From positions 572,829,241 through 572,893,240 of the forward strand of contig NC_081410.1 of assembly GCF_030272615.1 (NCBI RefSeq): a DNA stretch of 64,000 bases. The letters are read 5' to 3'. The DNA is from Cryptomeria japonica (Eukaryota > Streptophyta > Pinopsida > Cupressales > Cupressaceae). Below the pieces are notes generated by a model. The model searched no databases, was not told where the DNA came from, and saw only the letters and a list, made by a program, of their open reading frames with translations. The first letter of the stretch is position 1, and each line of letters opens with the position of its first letter. The position numbers were made by a program, and so were the translations under genes. Positions 10,892-23,448 of this stretch are shown piece after piece.

Positions 10892-11234
10892 ATTTGACCC
10901 ACATCATCTCTCACCGCTGGAATTCTGATGGTAACTAATTAAACATTTGACAAGGATGTTGTATATCTGACGTCACTTCCATGTCGGACAGTCGTCGAGG
11001 AGAAAACATAGCATCCGTCAGAATTCCGATGGAAATATGCCAAAATTTGTGGCTAGGGGTACAAATATAGCTATTGTCAGAGGATTTCATAACATCTTCA
11101 GATGACCAATGCAAATGGCATTGTCGGGAAGCCCGACAATGAGGTTTTGATGGTAAAGTTGGTCGGAAGTCTGACATTGTGTCGTCGTAAATCTGACAAT
11201 TAGCCATCAGAAATTAGGCCCAAATGTACTAGTG
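10892..11234 (-). mobile_element. terminal region of a CACTA-type DNA transposon
   Basis: On the minus strand the stretch begins at 11,234 with CACTAGTACATTTGGGCC, then a subterminal region dense in TGTCGGA/TGTCAGA/GACGG-like motifs. It includes a palindrome CATTGTCGGG-aag-CCCGACAATG (11,119-11,141). CACTA (En/Spm) termini and short subterminal transposase-binding repeats are characteristic of that superfamily. It abuts and breaks the integrase frame of G1. No transposase gene and no second terminus are visible, so the other end was lost or lies beyond the LTR at 6,908-8,426. Confidence 0.7.
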
Positions 11235-11469
11235 AGGTAAGACCATTAGAATGTGGACCACATATCCCTTCATGAACTTCACGTAATGCAATCTGAGCTT
11301 CATCCCTTTCTAAACATCTAAGAAGAGTGCCATCTAGACCTTAATGATATAGGATATTGGCTAAAATGACATATTGAGAAGATTGGCGAATGAAAATGCG
11401 GCGTTGATTCTTGGATAAGTCAGGAGGAAGGGTATTATTACAAAGGTATGTGAAAATGGAACCATATAA
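11235..11469 (-). pseudogene. G1 integrase N-terminal (HHCC) fragment
   Basis: The frame reads LLRCLERDEAQIALREVH followed by EGICGPHSNGLT and is then cut by CACTA at 11,234. This is the start of the zinc-binding domain of gypsy integrases. Catalytic core and C-terminus are absent. Confidence 0.75.
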
Positions 11470-12198
11470 CTAGGAATCAGGACCAATGACACATATCATC
11501 TCAGTAGGAGTGATCTCATATGAGGGAACCAAAAGGTTATCCACCAAGAACTCATAGAGGGTTTGATTCTGTGGTAGATCGATCAGTGAAGCAATAGTAG
11601 CCATGACATCTGCAGCTCGATTCGGCTCTCTTGGTATTTGCTCAAAGGTTAACTTCATGAAATGTTGTTTCAGGTCATCCACCATTTTTTTATAAGGCAT
11701 TAATTTTTCATCCTTTGTTTTCTAGTCATCAGTTTCTTGACGAATTACAAGTTGAGGGTCCCCAAAAAGATGAAATTATTGGATCTTCCACTGAACAACA
11801 ATCTATAATCCAGTTGTTAATGCCTCATATTCTGCTATGTTATTAGTGCAAGGAAATGATAATCGATATGATTTTGGTATGGAATCCTCTTGAGGTGTGA
11901 GAAAGAGGATGCCAGCTCCTGCACCATGCTGTGTGTATGAGTCGTCAAAGTATAGTTGCCAAGGTTTTGTGTGTGATACCATCAATATGGATTCATTTGG
12001 AAATTCTAAAGTTAGAGGAGCATCTACTAATTGATCTGTGATAGCTTGTCCTTTTATTGCTTTTCTTTCTACATATTCAATGTCAAATTCACTCAGGAGC
12101 ATCACCCATTTGGCTAGTTGACCAGTAAGCATTGCTTTATTGAGAAGGTATTTCAATGGATCTATTCTTGCAACCAACTTAGTTTTATGAGTTAGCAT
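11470..12198 (-). pseudogene. G1 second RNase H (aRNH) and linker
   Basis: Contains WQLYFDDSYTQHGAGAGILF and CTNNIAEYEALTTGL (about 11,803-11,960 on the minus strand), the first catalytic Asp and the Glu helix of the extra RNase H of Tat elements. The usual Gly after the first Asp is Asp here. Downstream, EQIPREPNRAADVMA is the typical end of the domain. Stops occur at about 11,800 and between 11,700 and 11,800. Confidence 0.8.
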
Positions 12199-12204
12199 GT
12201 AGTG

Positions 12205-13239
12205 TCATAATTTTTGCGAAGCAAAGACCACAGTGAGACATGCATGCTCAATTGGTGTGTAGTTTAGCTCATATCCCACCAAAGTATGATTGATGTAGTA
12301 AACTACCTTTTCTTTGCCCTCAACATCTTGTTGTGCTAAGAATGCCCCTAGTGTTGTTGAAGTAGTAGATATGTATAGTAATAGGTGTTGATCCGAAACT
12401 AGTGCAATCAGGACTACCAGATTCAGAAGATAATCTTTGAGTATCTGGAAAGCCTGTTGACAGTTATAATCCCATTTGAATTTGATGTTTTTGTGTAGCA
12501 AATGCTGAAAAGGATGACATTTATCTGCAAGTTGTGCTATGAATCTTCGTATGGATTGGAGTCTCCCTCGCAAAGATTGAAGTTGACTGATATTTCTTGG
12601 TGGTTGCATCTCTAGGATTGCCTTGACTTTTGTTGGATCAGCTTCAATTCCTCTTTTTGAGATAATGAATCCAAGGAGCTTCCTGGAGGTTACTCCAAAG
12701 ACACATTTCTTGGGGTTTAATCTTACTTTGTATTTTTCCAACCGATCAAAAATGACTGACAGTATGTCCAAATGTTTATCTTTTTCTATTAATTTGTCCA
12801 AGAGGTCATCAAGATAATCTTCCACAGTAATGTGCATGAGATCATGAAAGATAGTAGTCATGGCTCTTTGATATGTAGTGTCTGCATTCTTTAGCCCAAA
12901 GAGCATGACATTCCAGCAGAAATTTCCTCAAGGACAAGTAAATGATGTTTTGTGCTGATCCTTAGATGCGATTTTGATTTGATTATAGTCAGAGAATCCA
13001 TCCATCAAAGATAACATCGCATGACCTGTTGTGAGATCTATGATTAGGTTGATATTTGGCAATGGAAAATCATCCTTAGGACGGGCTTTGTTGATGTCTC
13101 TGAAATCTGTGCATATTCTGATGTTATGGTTTGGTTTACTAACAGGTACTAAGTTGGAGATCCATTTAGGATAATCAATTGGGTGTATGAATTAGACATC
13201 CAATAATTTTTCAAGCTCCGCTTTGACTAATAATGCCAC
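12205..13239 (-). pseudogene. G1 reverse transcriptase and RNase H
   Basis: RT copies genomic RNA to cDNA in virus-like particles. Seen in order on the minus strand: YPKWISNLVPV, IRICTDFRDINKARPKDDFP, LMDGFSDYNQI, MLFGLKNADTTYQRAM, and the catalytic box as EDYLDDLL (family usual YVDD). Then FGVTSRKLLGFIIS, FKWDYNCQQAF and HLLLYISTT, the thumb/connection and first RNase H. Stops near 12,930 and 13,190 make it non-functional. Confidence 0.88.
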
Positions 13240-14166
13240 CTATGGATGAATCTTTCTTAATTTTTGTTTGACTAGTTTTGCCCCCGGTTTAACTGTCAAA
13301 TGATGCATTACTAAATCTAGATCCAGTCTAGGCATATTAGCATATGACCATGCAAAATTGATTTGTCGCTTTGTGAAGAAACTTATGAACTTTGGTCTTT
13401 CTGTCTCTGTCAGAGATTGTTCCAGGAATATGTTATGTGGAATTTCTTTTGTACCAATATTTGTTTTGATGGTCTCCTCCACTAACATAGATGATTTTTC
13501 TTCATATGATGCCATGAGAATGTCCTTAGATATGTCCTTAGATATGTCCTTTCTTTTTACTTTTTTGGGGTCAGATAGCACCACACCATGGTTTTCACCA
13601 TAAGACCCATGATTTATTTTTATTTTTATGTTTTTGCAACTGGAAGGCCCAACACCCTCACCAAAATATGCCACATTGTTGAGTTCTATAGTGTATCCTG
13701 CCTTATGGTCCCCAGGGGGAAGATCATCTCATATTCCTAGATAGTCAATAAAGGCTTCATCATTTTGGAATGTGTCAAAATGTACAGGTCCTCCATGGTC
13801 CCAATCAATAAGTTGGTGATGGACAAGGGGAAGACCTTCAATGTTTTCAAAGTCAGCAAGACTAAGGGTGAAGATGCAGTTATATTTGGATATGTCGAGG
13901 TAATTGTTAAGATCATCATTGGAACTCTCCTCATCTATCTCAATCATGAATGAATCCAAATTGTCATCACTGGTAGTGCATTCCAAGATAGGTGTCCTCA
14001 TTCTTTGTGATTTCGACCTAGGACCTAGAAGAAAAGACTGTGTAGGATCCTTAGGGGTTGTTTCCTGACCAACTTTGAATTTTCTATAAATTTCCTCTTC
14101 TTCTATGGGTTCACCTAGTTCTCTAAATGTTTCGGTGAGTTCATAGTCACTGAAGGATTTGTCCAA
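13240..14166 (-). pseudogene. G1 spacer between protease and RT
   Basis: Acidic linker (13,729-14,166) followed by the pre-RT segment with FAWSYANMPRLDLDLVMHHL (about 13,300-13,360), a phrase that immediately precedes RT in Tat-like elements. A short KDISKDISKDI triplication lies near 13,510-13,550. Confidence 0.65.
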
Positions 14167-14331
14167 ACCCCATTCCCATTCATTGGAGTCAGTGGAGTAA
14201 TAGTTCTCTTGTTGATTTTTGGAAGCTTTGATTTATAATGCCCCTTCTATATTTTGAGTATTTACCTTGGAAGACATGAAACCAAGTCCTTTCGAGCATT
14301 CCTTTTTAAATGTTAATTCTAGTTGCAAAGG

Positions 14332-14641
14332 TTAAATGATACCTTCCTTTCTTAAGCCAAGAGGACTTTTGCCACCATACCCAAATTTTTGTAGGATCTT
14401 GAATCCTTTTCCATATTTTTCACATGGTATGTTGATGTGATCCTGGATACCATTTTTAGGGTCTTTGTAAAGCATTTTGTATGTCTTCTTCTTCCATTTC
14501 ACCCCATATTTGGAAGATAGTAGGATCCCATTTGAGTGTAATGATAGATACCCGTTTAGAAGGATGTGGTCCTCCATATTCTTTTGATGAACTCATAACT
14601 TCTTGTAAGCACATGGTTTGATTCAAAGTGTATTCACCCAT
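14332..14641 (-). pseudogene. G1 G-patch-like segment
   Basis: FGYGGKSPLGLRKEGI near 14,333-14,385 resembles the G-patch-like motif found between protease and RT in Tat elements (recalled, not searched). The single frame change of the G1 ORF lies in this stretch. Confidence 0.6.
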
Positions 14642-14984
14642 GCCCTTGTCCTAATATTTCCCTTTAAGCTCACCTTGTTTTGATGTCGAAGGTTTTAATG
14701 ATTCAGGATCAATGTATGCAGAAGAAGGGACAACTTCTTTATTACTTGGAATGATCGTCTTAGTTTTTTGTCTCAAGTTATTGCAGTATATAAATGGATT
14801 AGGATCCCCATTAACTACTACTTCAACTCCATTGTGAGGGAACTTAATGCATTAGTGGTATGTAGATGGGACTGCCCACATCTCATGAATCCAAGGAAGT
14901 CCTAGAAATATATTGTATGTGAGATCCAAGTCTAGGAGTTGACAAACCAAATCCTTTGTAATTGGCCCAACTCTAAGGGGCTAG

Positions 14985-15607
14985 GTGACTGTGCCTTTGG
15001 ATGAGTGTTCTTCATCATCATATGATTTTAGGGTAATTTTGTTTGTAGAATTCACAGCTTTAATAGAATATCCCAATTGTTTAATAGTTCTCAATGTACA
15101 AATGTTTAGACCTTCTCCTCCATCTATTAGGACTCACTTTATTCGATGTTTGTGTAGGAAGGCTTCGATGTTTAAAGGTGCATTATGTGGTTGGCTCACA
15201 AAGGCATCATCAACTTCTGTGAATGTAAGGGAGTGTGGAACAGAAAGGTATCCCACCATGGCTTGAAATTGGTCCATGTTTAGATCAGTGGGGATAGAAG
15301 TGTCTCTAAAAGTTTTTTCAAGAATGGATTTATGTGTACGGGATATGCATAAGAGCTCGAGGATGGAGATAAGCATGGGTGTCTTCCCTAACTATTCTAC
15401 AAGGTCATACTCAGGCTTGGTTGATGATGAAGCAGTTTTTTTAGCTGGAGCACCTTGCAAAGTGAATTTACCTCGACGAGTTGTAACATTACATTCAGAG
15501 GTAGGTTCAGAAGAAGATCTAATTCCTTTTAGGACAATCTTGGGTCTTTGGGTAGAATTCTTAGGTGTTTTGTCCTTGATGATAATGGTAGAGACATAAT
15601 TGTCCAT
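14985..15607 (-). pseudogene. G1 protease region
   Basis: After a linker (15,134-15,607) the minus strand reads VLIDGGEGLNICTL, with the catalytic motif at about 15,116-15,127. An Asp-Gly-Gly form in place of Asp-Ser/Thr-Gly is common in Tat-like elements. A stop lies directly before it. The following IKQLGYSIKAVNS.NKITL supports the aspartic-protease fold. Confidence 0.7.
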
Positions 15608-15739
15608 CGAAATGAGATTAACAATTGAATCCTAATTATAGGATGCTCTAGTATAGTTGGTTTTCTCATCTATGGCTTTGGATTTTCCCTTGTCATGTTT
15701 TGGGAATGGTTCTTTAAACATTTCATGTTCTTGATTGGA

Positions 15740-17698
15740 TTAGTGTCCCTTAATCTCAATATCACCTCTATCAATAAGGTCTTGTATGATGTTCTTTAAA
15801 CGATGACAATTTCCTATTTTATGTCCTTTTCTCTTATGAAATTCACAATACTCATCATCATTCCACCAATTTGGTTTAACCTTTGGCTCATATGGAGGTA
15901 AATCTGGAATTGTTATTATTTTGTTTTCCACTAGCTTTTTGAAAACTGACTCTAGTGGTTCTCCCAATGGGGTGTACTTCCTTCATGATTTGGAAGTTGC
16001 TTGAGTATTCACTTGATTGTTTGTAGATCTTGATCTAGAAAAAATGATTTTAGGTCGTACTATATTGGCATCAAAAAAACCATCATTGACTGTATTCTTG
16101 TTTTTATTCCAAAATCTCGACTTGTCTTTTCCTTTAAAGTCCTCTTTGTTTTCTTTGAACATCTTAATTACTCCTTGTTCAATTAGGACCTTTTTTGTTG
16201 CTAAGCATTTTTCAATGACGTCCTTGGAAGCAGACAAATAAGATTTACTTAGGTCATAACTAATGTCTTTGTTAACATTTTGGGTGAACATCTCTACCAT
16301 TTGTTTTTGTGGAATTTCACAAGAGCATCTGTTGGCTAAATTCCTTCATCTTTGTAAAAATGATGAAAAAGATTCTCCATCCTTTTGCTTGGTGTTGCAC
16401 AAAGTAGTGATTGATATATCTATCTCTATATTGTATGATAAATGTTGGATAAATGCCTCTGCTAAGTCATCCCATGACTTAATTCCAAGTGGGAGTTGGG
16501 AGAACCACTCCATAGCTTGATCACCTAATCTTTGTGGGAATAATCTCATCAAATATGTCTCTTCTGCTGCTACCTCAATGCAAGCTGTAAAAAATTGTCT
16601 TATATGTGCCTTAAGATCCCCTTTTCCTCTGTACTTATCAAACTTAGGTGTCATGAAGTGTGTAGGAAATGGAGGCATTGGAATGCTTTTGTCAAATGGA
16701 TAGGGACATATGCCTCTCATTGTATAAGCTGGCTTCGATGTATTTATGTTCTCCATTTTCTTTTGTAAGTCCTTAATTTGCTGTTCCAAATTGTTCTTAG
16801 GTGGAGACCGACTTCTTAGACCATATCTCATGCCTGAGACACTAGGTGGAGGAGGAGCATGTTGCATATATGGATGGTATTGATCATACACATGTTCATA
16901 TGGAGGAGGTCTATAATGATGTTGCGTATAAGGACCACTTGGTATAGAGTCATAATGAGGAATGGAATATCTATTTTGTTCATGTATACCATACTCTACA
17001 GGCATGTCATGAGTTTTCTCTAATGTGTTGCCCCCAAATTTGGCATGGGATTTCCTTGTGTCCAAATTTTGATCATGCCTTTGGATATCCAATTACTTTG
17101 GTGGTTGGTCGTTAACATTGGAATGTGATTGAGCATATTTTTCTGCATAAGACTTCCATAATGGTCTGTGAAGGTGAGTATCATATGCTTGACCATGTGT
17201 CTATGGGACCTCGGGTTTTTGAAACAAAGATGATGGTGATTCAGGCACAAGATGCAGTCCTCTATTGCCTCCACTATTAGGCCTCCTTTGATCCATGTTG
17301 GGGTGAGGTTGTTGCAAAGGTCGATGTTCCATTATTTGATACATGTCAAAATCATGAGGAATCTTGGCTCCACTTTGTGCCATCACTTGTAAGAAATATT
17401 ATCTATCTCTCCTCATTATTTCCTCAACCAATCTATTGAAATGGGAATCCATAATGTTGTCTTCCACTTCTACTGAATGTACAAAAAAGTTGTCCATATT
17501 GTCATTGTGTGTATTATTGTTGTTTGTAGTGTCCATGTTCTCAACATTTGGAATGTTTCTATAAGCATCCATGTCAGGTAATGTAGTATGATCAGAATTG
17601 AAAAAGACATCATTGTCATACTCATAGGCACTCATGTTTGCAGACTCTTGAGACTCTTTAGCTTCTCTCCTAGATTTTTGGGAATGGGTTTCAACCAT
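15740..17698 (-). pseudogene. G1 Gag polyprotein
   Basis: Gag forms the particle and packages RNA. The frame starts with MVETHSQKSRREAKE and is broken by four stops. It has an acidic/Asn-rich N-terminus, a Pro/Tyr/His-rich part (about 16,850-17,000), then the retrotransposon Gag domain with MTPKFDKYRGKGDLKAHIRQ and MEWFSQLPLGIKSWDDLAEAF (about 16,440-16,660). The zinc-finger-like CEFHKRKGHKIGNCHRLK (about 15,780-15,840) is of the type seen in Tat/Athila Gags. Confidence 0.85.
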
Positions 17699-19910
17699 GA
17701 ACTAGGTCTTGACCAAGATGTGTGAGACTAGATGAAAATGGAAAAGAGTATGAAAGACCAAGAGTTGGATGGAATGTAAATGAATCTGAGGTGTCCTTGC
17801 AATGTCCAAAGTGTAAGACCAAGTATGTATGTAGTAGAGAAGGTGTGACTTCCAAAGAGATGATTGTTTCTCTTGATGAGGTAAGTTGACCTTGACTCTA
17901 AGTAAGACCAAATGAGACCCAAAGGTGATAGACCTTGATGAGGGACCACTTAGCAAAATGTTGTTGTATGTAGTGTGTTGACAAAGTAAGATGAGGACAA
18001 GCAAGTGACCTTTTGACTCAAGTTTAGACAAATGTGAATGTAATGCAAGATGTAAAGAAATGATGAACTTTGTGAGACCCAAAAATAGGCTGAATGCTAG
18101 ATGAAAACCCGAAGAGATAACCTAGGAAGCTCAATAAGTCTGAAACTGACTATTCTTGTTTGTTGGACTGTAATTTTTTTCAATTCTGAACACGGATGTG
18201 CCTGTATACTTCACAGACATGGTTCTGTCAGACACAGATGCATTTCTGAGGTTTTGTAAATGAATGTTACTTAAGAGAACATAGACGCATTTTTTCCCTT
18301 CACAAATGCGGCCAGATAACACGGACGTGATTCTATCAGACACAGACGTGTTTCTAGAATTAAGTGCAATTTTTCCAATGTGTGAAGTTGCTTGTTGTGA
18401 CCAAATCTGAAATTTGATTGTATTTTTGTGACAAGAGGACACAATCTTGATGAAAACTCAATATTTGCAAGTGTTTAAACTCAAAAATGACTCCAAAGAA
18501 AGTGTGTTGTTTGATGTAAAATTGTTTTTCATACACTTGAAGACACAAAAGACATAATGTTATGATTTTTGGTCTTGAATGTTTGAGTGTTCAAAATAAG
18601 ATGAGCACAATTCTTATGGTTGGCCAGGACAATAGTTGTTGATCCCACATGGGGTTTCCCCTGTGGCTATGTTATTCAGAGCGGATACTTAGATGCTTGA
18701 CCCCACTGGCTCCACCCTCGGCACTCACTTCTCTAGGGCAGCCAAGCATCAGTCCCCATGAAAACTCCCCATGGCAAAATTTGTATCTCTACTAAGAATC
18801 GTATGTGTGTGGGTTGCTCCAGAGGTCCAACCTCCTGACCCATCAACTACAAGGATTTTGGCTTTCTAAAACAAAAAGGTGCTAGTAAGGGCATCCGCTC
18901 ATGTGGCCATACATACAACACTTTCAGCTCTATAAATATAGAAGGCTCCTAGCTGATAGGGGTTATGCCCTACAACTGATCAAATAAATTTGATCAAATA
19001 GGTTTATGGGAGACATAGTGTTGGTATGAACTAATCAACACACGTTACCCATGGTTTTCACCATGAATATAGTTGTTTATAGTGGTTCGGAAGAGGATGG
19101 CTTTTCCTCACTACCACTTGGGTCATTCTCTCCTCACTAGTAGTCCTAATGACCACACGAGGAGACAAGCCCTCTAAAGATGAAACAAAAAGAACCTATT
19201 GCCCAAAACACAAAAGACACTGGTTCAAAATTAGTGCACCAATTGAAGTATTTGATAATCTATGAAAACAAGGCACACAATAAAGATCAAAATAAAAATC
19301 CTTATCAAGGTCCTGCAACAAAGATTTGTTAGTAGTTTGGATTGTTTCAAATGATCACCCCTTCTTGCAAGTACACAAGTTAGGTAAATTTTAGATCCAA
19401 GAGACTTTGTAAAATAAGGGTCTTTGACAAAACGATTTTGCTTTCAAGACAAGCTACACCAATTTCATTAGCTAGATCAAAAGATGTTAGCTCAATATAA
19501 ACCAGATCTGAAATCCGAATGATGAAAAAAAACCTCAAAACTGAATAAAAAACTGAAATGCAAAAGATAAAACACAAACGTGGTTAAGACTAACACAAAT
19601 GCTATAGAAAAATGCAAACATGCCTATATTTGACATAGACACATCTTCTGAATATAGATGCGACTGTTGAACACAAACATGTCTGAATGCTTCATAGACA
19701 CAATTTTGGACCCTGCAGTCTGCAAAAAAAAATAAACTAGTGTCTAAGACGCAAACGTTAGTTCGGAGATCATAGATGCGACAGAAAATCAAAAATGTGA
19801 TCTCAAAATACGCAAACGCAAAAATGTCAAAATGTTGTCAGAAATGTCAGATCTGCAACTTCAAAAACACAAAATCTGCAACAACGATGTTAAATGCAAA
19901 AGGGACAAGA
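17699..19910 (-). other. G1 leader, no gene
   Basis: 2.2 kb without a supportable gene. Contains two clusters of CACAGACG-type motifs in mostly 21-bp steps (18,190-18,347 and 19,572-19,700) and a block near 18,660-18,740 shared with the leader of F. Confidence 0.65.
18190..18347 (-). repeat. 21-bp-phased ACACRGACG array in the G1 leader
   Basis: Motif starts at 18,190, 18,211, 18,232, 18,279, 18,300, 18,319 and 18,340: steps of 21, 21, 47, 21, 19, 21. A second cluster starts at 19,572 and 19,593 and continues at 19,612, 19,633, 19,652, 19,671 and 19,692. Confidence 0.75.
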
Positions 19911-19928
19911 GTCCCACCGGGCATGCCA
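19911..19928 (-). other. G1 primer-binding site
   Basis: Directly inside the LTR end the minus strand reads TGGCATGCCCGGTGGGAC. A TGG start a few bases from the LTR terminus is the normal tRNA-primer layout. I did not assign the tRNA. Confidence 0.65.
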
Positions 19929-19931
19929 AAA

Positions 19932-20731
19932 TGTATATGGTGAAAATGGAAAAAACAATATTGAAAGACTAAATAGATTCAACCACAAAACCCTAGCCTA
20001 ACAACAACAAAGATCCACCATAACATATGAAGATTACCTAAGACAATGCAAATCAAATAAAATCACAAAGATTATACCATCACATGTCCAATACGGTTCG
20101 GATCTCCATTGATCTTGCTTGATATATTTGCTCTCAGATTTTATGTGTGCACAAGAGCTCAACAAAGAACAGAAATGTGGTTGCAAGTAGGCTTGATCGC
20201 ATATGAAAGTTTGAAAGCATAGTCAAGGGGTTGAATAGAATGATTAGGATTGAATAGAATGGTTAGGATTATTGAATAGGGTTGATAATGAAGGAAGCAT
20301 CTCCTTATATAGAAGACACTGTAAGAAATGGAGGGATAAGATTGAGAGTTGTAAAAGATAAATGGTCAGCTATGATTAGAGGGTATGTAGAGGAAATAAG
20401 AAAATAATGAGAGGGTAGGTAGTGTATGAATTAAGAAATGAATGACATGTGTCATGGGTAGAAAAGGCTAATGAATTAATTAAATAAATAAAGATTTATT
20501 TAATTAATAGAAGAAGTGGGATCAATTAAATAAATAAGATATTTATTTAATTTAGGAAAAGGGGAATTTAAATAAATAAAGGTATTTATTTAAATGAGAA
20601 ATAAGGCTAGAAGAGGATAAATGAATTAATTAAATAAATAAAGATTTATTCAATTAATAGAAGAATTAGGCTAAAATAATTAAATAAATAGATATTTACT
20701 TAATTAGGCATGACAATTTTAGGTGTCTACA
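19932..20731 (-). repeat. G1 5' LTR (800 bp)
   Basis: Minus strand: starts TGTAGACACCTAAAATTG, ends CACCATATACA. AT-rich U3 with repeated ATTAATTAAATAAATA. TATA-like CTATATAAGGAG at about 20,306-20,317. Confidence 0.85.
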
Positions 20732-21727
20732 AAATTAATAGATGAAACCTTGAAAAAATTTCACATGAGTGTTGCCATCAATGCCAAAGGGGGAGATTGT
20801 TGGCAATTGACAGTCTATTGGTTGGTTTCACTATGTTGGCATTGATGGCAACATGATTTTGTGCTTTGGCTTCATGTTTTGATTCTATGGTTTACCGGCA
20901 GGCACTTCACAAATTCTACATCGACAGCAACACTGGTAGGTCAAAAAGATTTCTTTGGTCACTGGTAATGCAGGCCAACATGGTATAGCAAAGGTTATCG
21001 GTATTGGAGGCTGACATATCTTGGATCTGGCATCAGCAATTTATTTTAATGTTAATACACTTATGTTATCTGACCGACATGTAACTTGATATTGTATATA
21101 TCTTTGTAAGCTGACATAAGGCATAAAAATTGTATAGGGTATACAAGTCAGTTAAGATTAGATCATTTTTATATAGATATACAAGAGAGACATATATGGA
21201 TATGTGAATATAATATGATGTGAAATATATCCAAGAGATCATGTATGTGAGGAAATTATTGTAAGGGTTATTCTGGTAAGGGTTTCAGACCATAACAGAC
21301 AAAGCTTAAACCATAACTATATTTTGGCATAGAAGATGTTGTCTTAGCAACTCACACTTCTCTGGATTGTTGTCTAGAATTTTATGTAGTCAGTGAGGCT
21401 CCTATTGTGATTGAGCAGTGTGCTCTAAGCTGTAAGCCTTCCTGGAAGTGCAGGCCCCTCATATTATGTAATATCTCTTCATATGACTAGTGGATTGATA
21501 TTGTGGGTCACAAATCCCACCATGGTTTTTCCTCTTTGAGGTTTTCCACGTATAAATCTGTGTGTTATGATTCTCATCTATGTGTTTGGCTTATTGGTTG
21601 CTTTACTTCTTTCAATTCTATATGTACCAGTATACCGGTTGGTGTATGAATTTTTTAATAAGGCTAAGATCTACTATTTTGGTATAACACTGATTCACCC
21701 CCCTCTTAGTGTTATTGGTTGCCAACA
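20732..21727 (+). mobile_element. 3' end and 3' LTR of a copia-type element (C)
   Basis: A short 3' non-coding tail with PPT AAAGGGGGAGA (20,786-20,796), then an LTR from TGTTGGCAATTGACAG (20,798) to TTGGTTGCCAACA (21,727), 930 bp. It has the shared U5 block (ATGGTTTTTCC near 21,531) and a C-run before the end. G1 lies immediately to the left, so G1 inserted into C. Confidence 0.85.
20771..20852 (+). promoter_or_regulatory. PPT-flanking stem-loop of element C
   Basis: GTTGCCATCAATGCCAA (20,771-20,787) is perfectly complementary over 17 bp to 20,836-20,852. The 48-nt loop holds the PPT and the LTR start. Confidence 0.75.
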
Positions 21728-23448
21728 ACTATATCCTCTCTCATCCAGTAGTAATACTCTCTCCTTCAACAACCCTTAATAATATCTTTGGCTTGCATAT
21801 TTATAGCCTGGTCTTCTCGCCAAAAGCCACATTCAAACTTGGCACCTTAGGGTTTTCTTCACTGATCACGAGGCACATCTAATCTAATCAAATATAATCA
21901 GATCACAACTCAGAGATGACTTGCTGCACATATCCATCATTTTTGTGCCTTCTAGAAAACACTTTCTATGTTTGTCATTTTGGATTCAATTTGTCGGTTC
22001 ATCCCTTCATCAAATGCCATAGATGGCTTAGTTGTTTCCTTCACCAACTCACCTTGCACAATCAATCTATCCTAGATCTTTGTTGTCTATTTGATCTCGA
22101 CCCGTAAACCTCTATCGTGAATCCTCAAGCTTCTCAGTTACCATTAATGTCAGACCAACTACGAACTACCTTATTGACCTCACATTACCGACCTCTACAT
22201 GTTTCATCTGCCAATTCATATATGTTAGCAACTTCATCTCCACATGGCATAACTATCAGTATCCACCTCTACTCACTTAGTCGGTTTATGCTTAGTCACT
22301 GACCACACACTTGACTGATATACACCTACCGGTCCACTAAACCTACCAACACAAATCACCTTGTTGGTTAACCTTCTTTCCAATGAATTCTTGGTCTTGT
22401 CAGTGTAGTACCTTTGTCTGGTCATCCAAACATGTTGATTCACTACATGCATCATGTTCATCATCAGCTGATGAGGTACTTTTGCTTCTGAACTTCTTTT
22501 CATATTGGTAACGACCTAGATGACTCCATGTCATCATTCTTCAACATAATGCACTGAGGCAACACCTTTTTCAATTTGTATCTTGGTAACTTCATATGTG
22601 TTACTGCAGAGCCTCAAGCATCATTTGACTAAGTCACATCTCAACTAGTTTGTTAGAGTTACAAACTCATCAACTCAACTCTCCTTTCTTTGTCCCTGTA
22701 GCACATCATGCCTACACTTTCTGATCTGGTGCATATATTTGATTTCATGCACCTATGGTATCTTAGTGATTCACCAGAAGATCGGGTGTAAACCACCACA
22801 CACTTAACATCTTCTACCAGCATTTCACAAGTGTGATCATGTTGTCTGAGCATATACATCTCCTACACATAACCTAGTAGACATCCCCTTTGTCTACCTC
22901 ACTATCTTGCAGCAATCCAAACTCCAACCTGTTATATCATCTTCTTCTAGTAGGAGTCCTACTGAATGAATTCACCCTTTATGTTGGTATACCCTTCTTC
23001 AATGGCTAGCCTTTTGCTAACATGTCGAGCATATGCTTGCCGGTTGGCAAGTGTACATCACCTTTAGTGTTGATGTGATCTTTAGTAACATTCTACCTCT
23101 TCATCATAAACAACAATTGAAGCACCTCACTCATCCTAATTTTACACTGGTCATAAGCTTGATGGTTGGAAACTACTCACTATCAACACAACTCTTACAA
23201 GTTGACATCCTTTTCTTACCAGTGTTAGACTGTACTAGTAACCTATCCATTTCATCCACACAAGTTAAACACTGACTTGTGTACCGGTGACTCCAGTGGT
23301 CATTCCTCTAAATGACATACTCTTCTTTACCAGTGACCTACAACACTAGTTGACATTAATGTCTCCATGTCAACAATACTCCCATACTAGTTGTCATGTT
23401 CTATTGGTAACATGCTATACCAGTTGACATCAATGAAAACACAATGCC
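21728..23448 (-). repeat. long copia-type LTR, minus strand, 3' end replaced
   Basis: Minus strand starts TGTTGGCATTGTGTTTTC at 23,448 and runs left to the C element. TATA-like GGCTATAAATATGC near 21,798-21,811. No reading frame of note. Its right flank shows no PPT, so this is a 5' or solo LTR broken by element C. Confidence 0.6.

Larger units (their letters stand above)
11235..20731 (-). mobile_element. G1: Tat-like Ty3/gypsy retrotransposon, truncated at its 3' side
   Basis: Order on the minus strand: LTR (20,731-19,932), primer site, long leader, gag, protease, spacer with G-patch-like segment, RT, RNase H, second (archaeal-like) RNase H, start of integrase. The second RNase H is the hallmark of the Tat lineage. 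From 17,698 to about 14,460 the coding frame is constant, then shifts once (between 14,456 and 14,577) and stays constant to 11,470: originally one gag-pol ORF, now with over a dozen stops. The 3' part is missing beyond the CACTA end. Confidence 0.88.
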
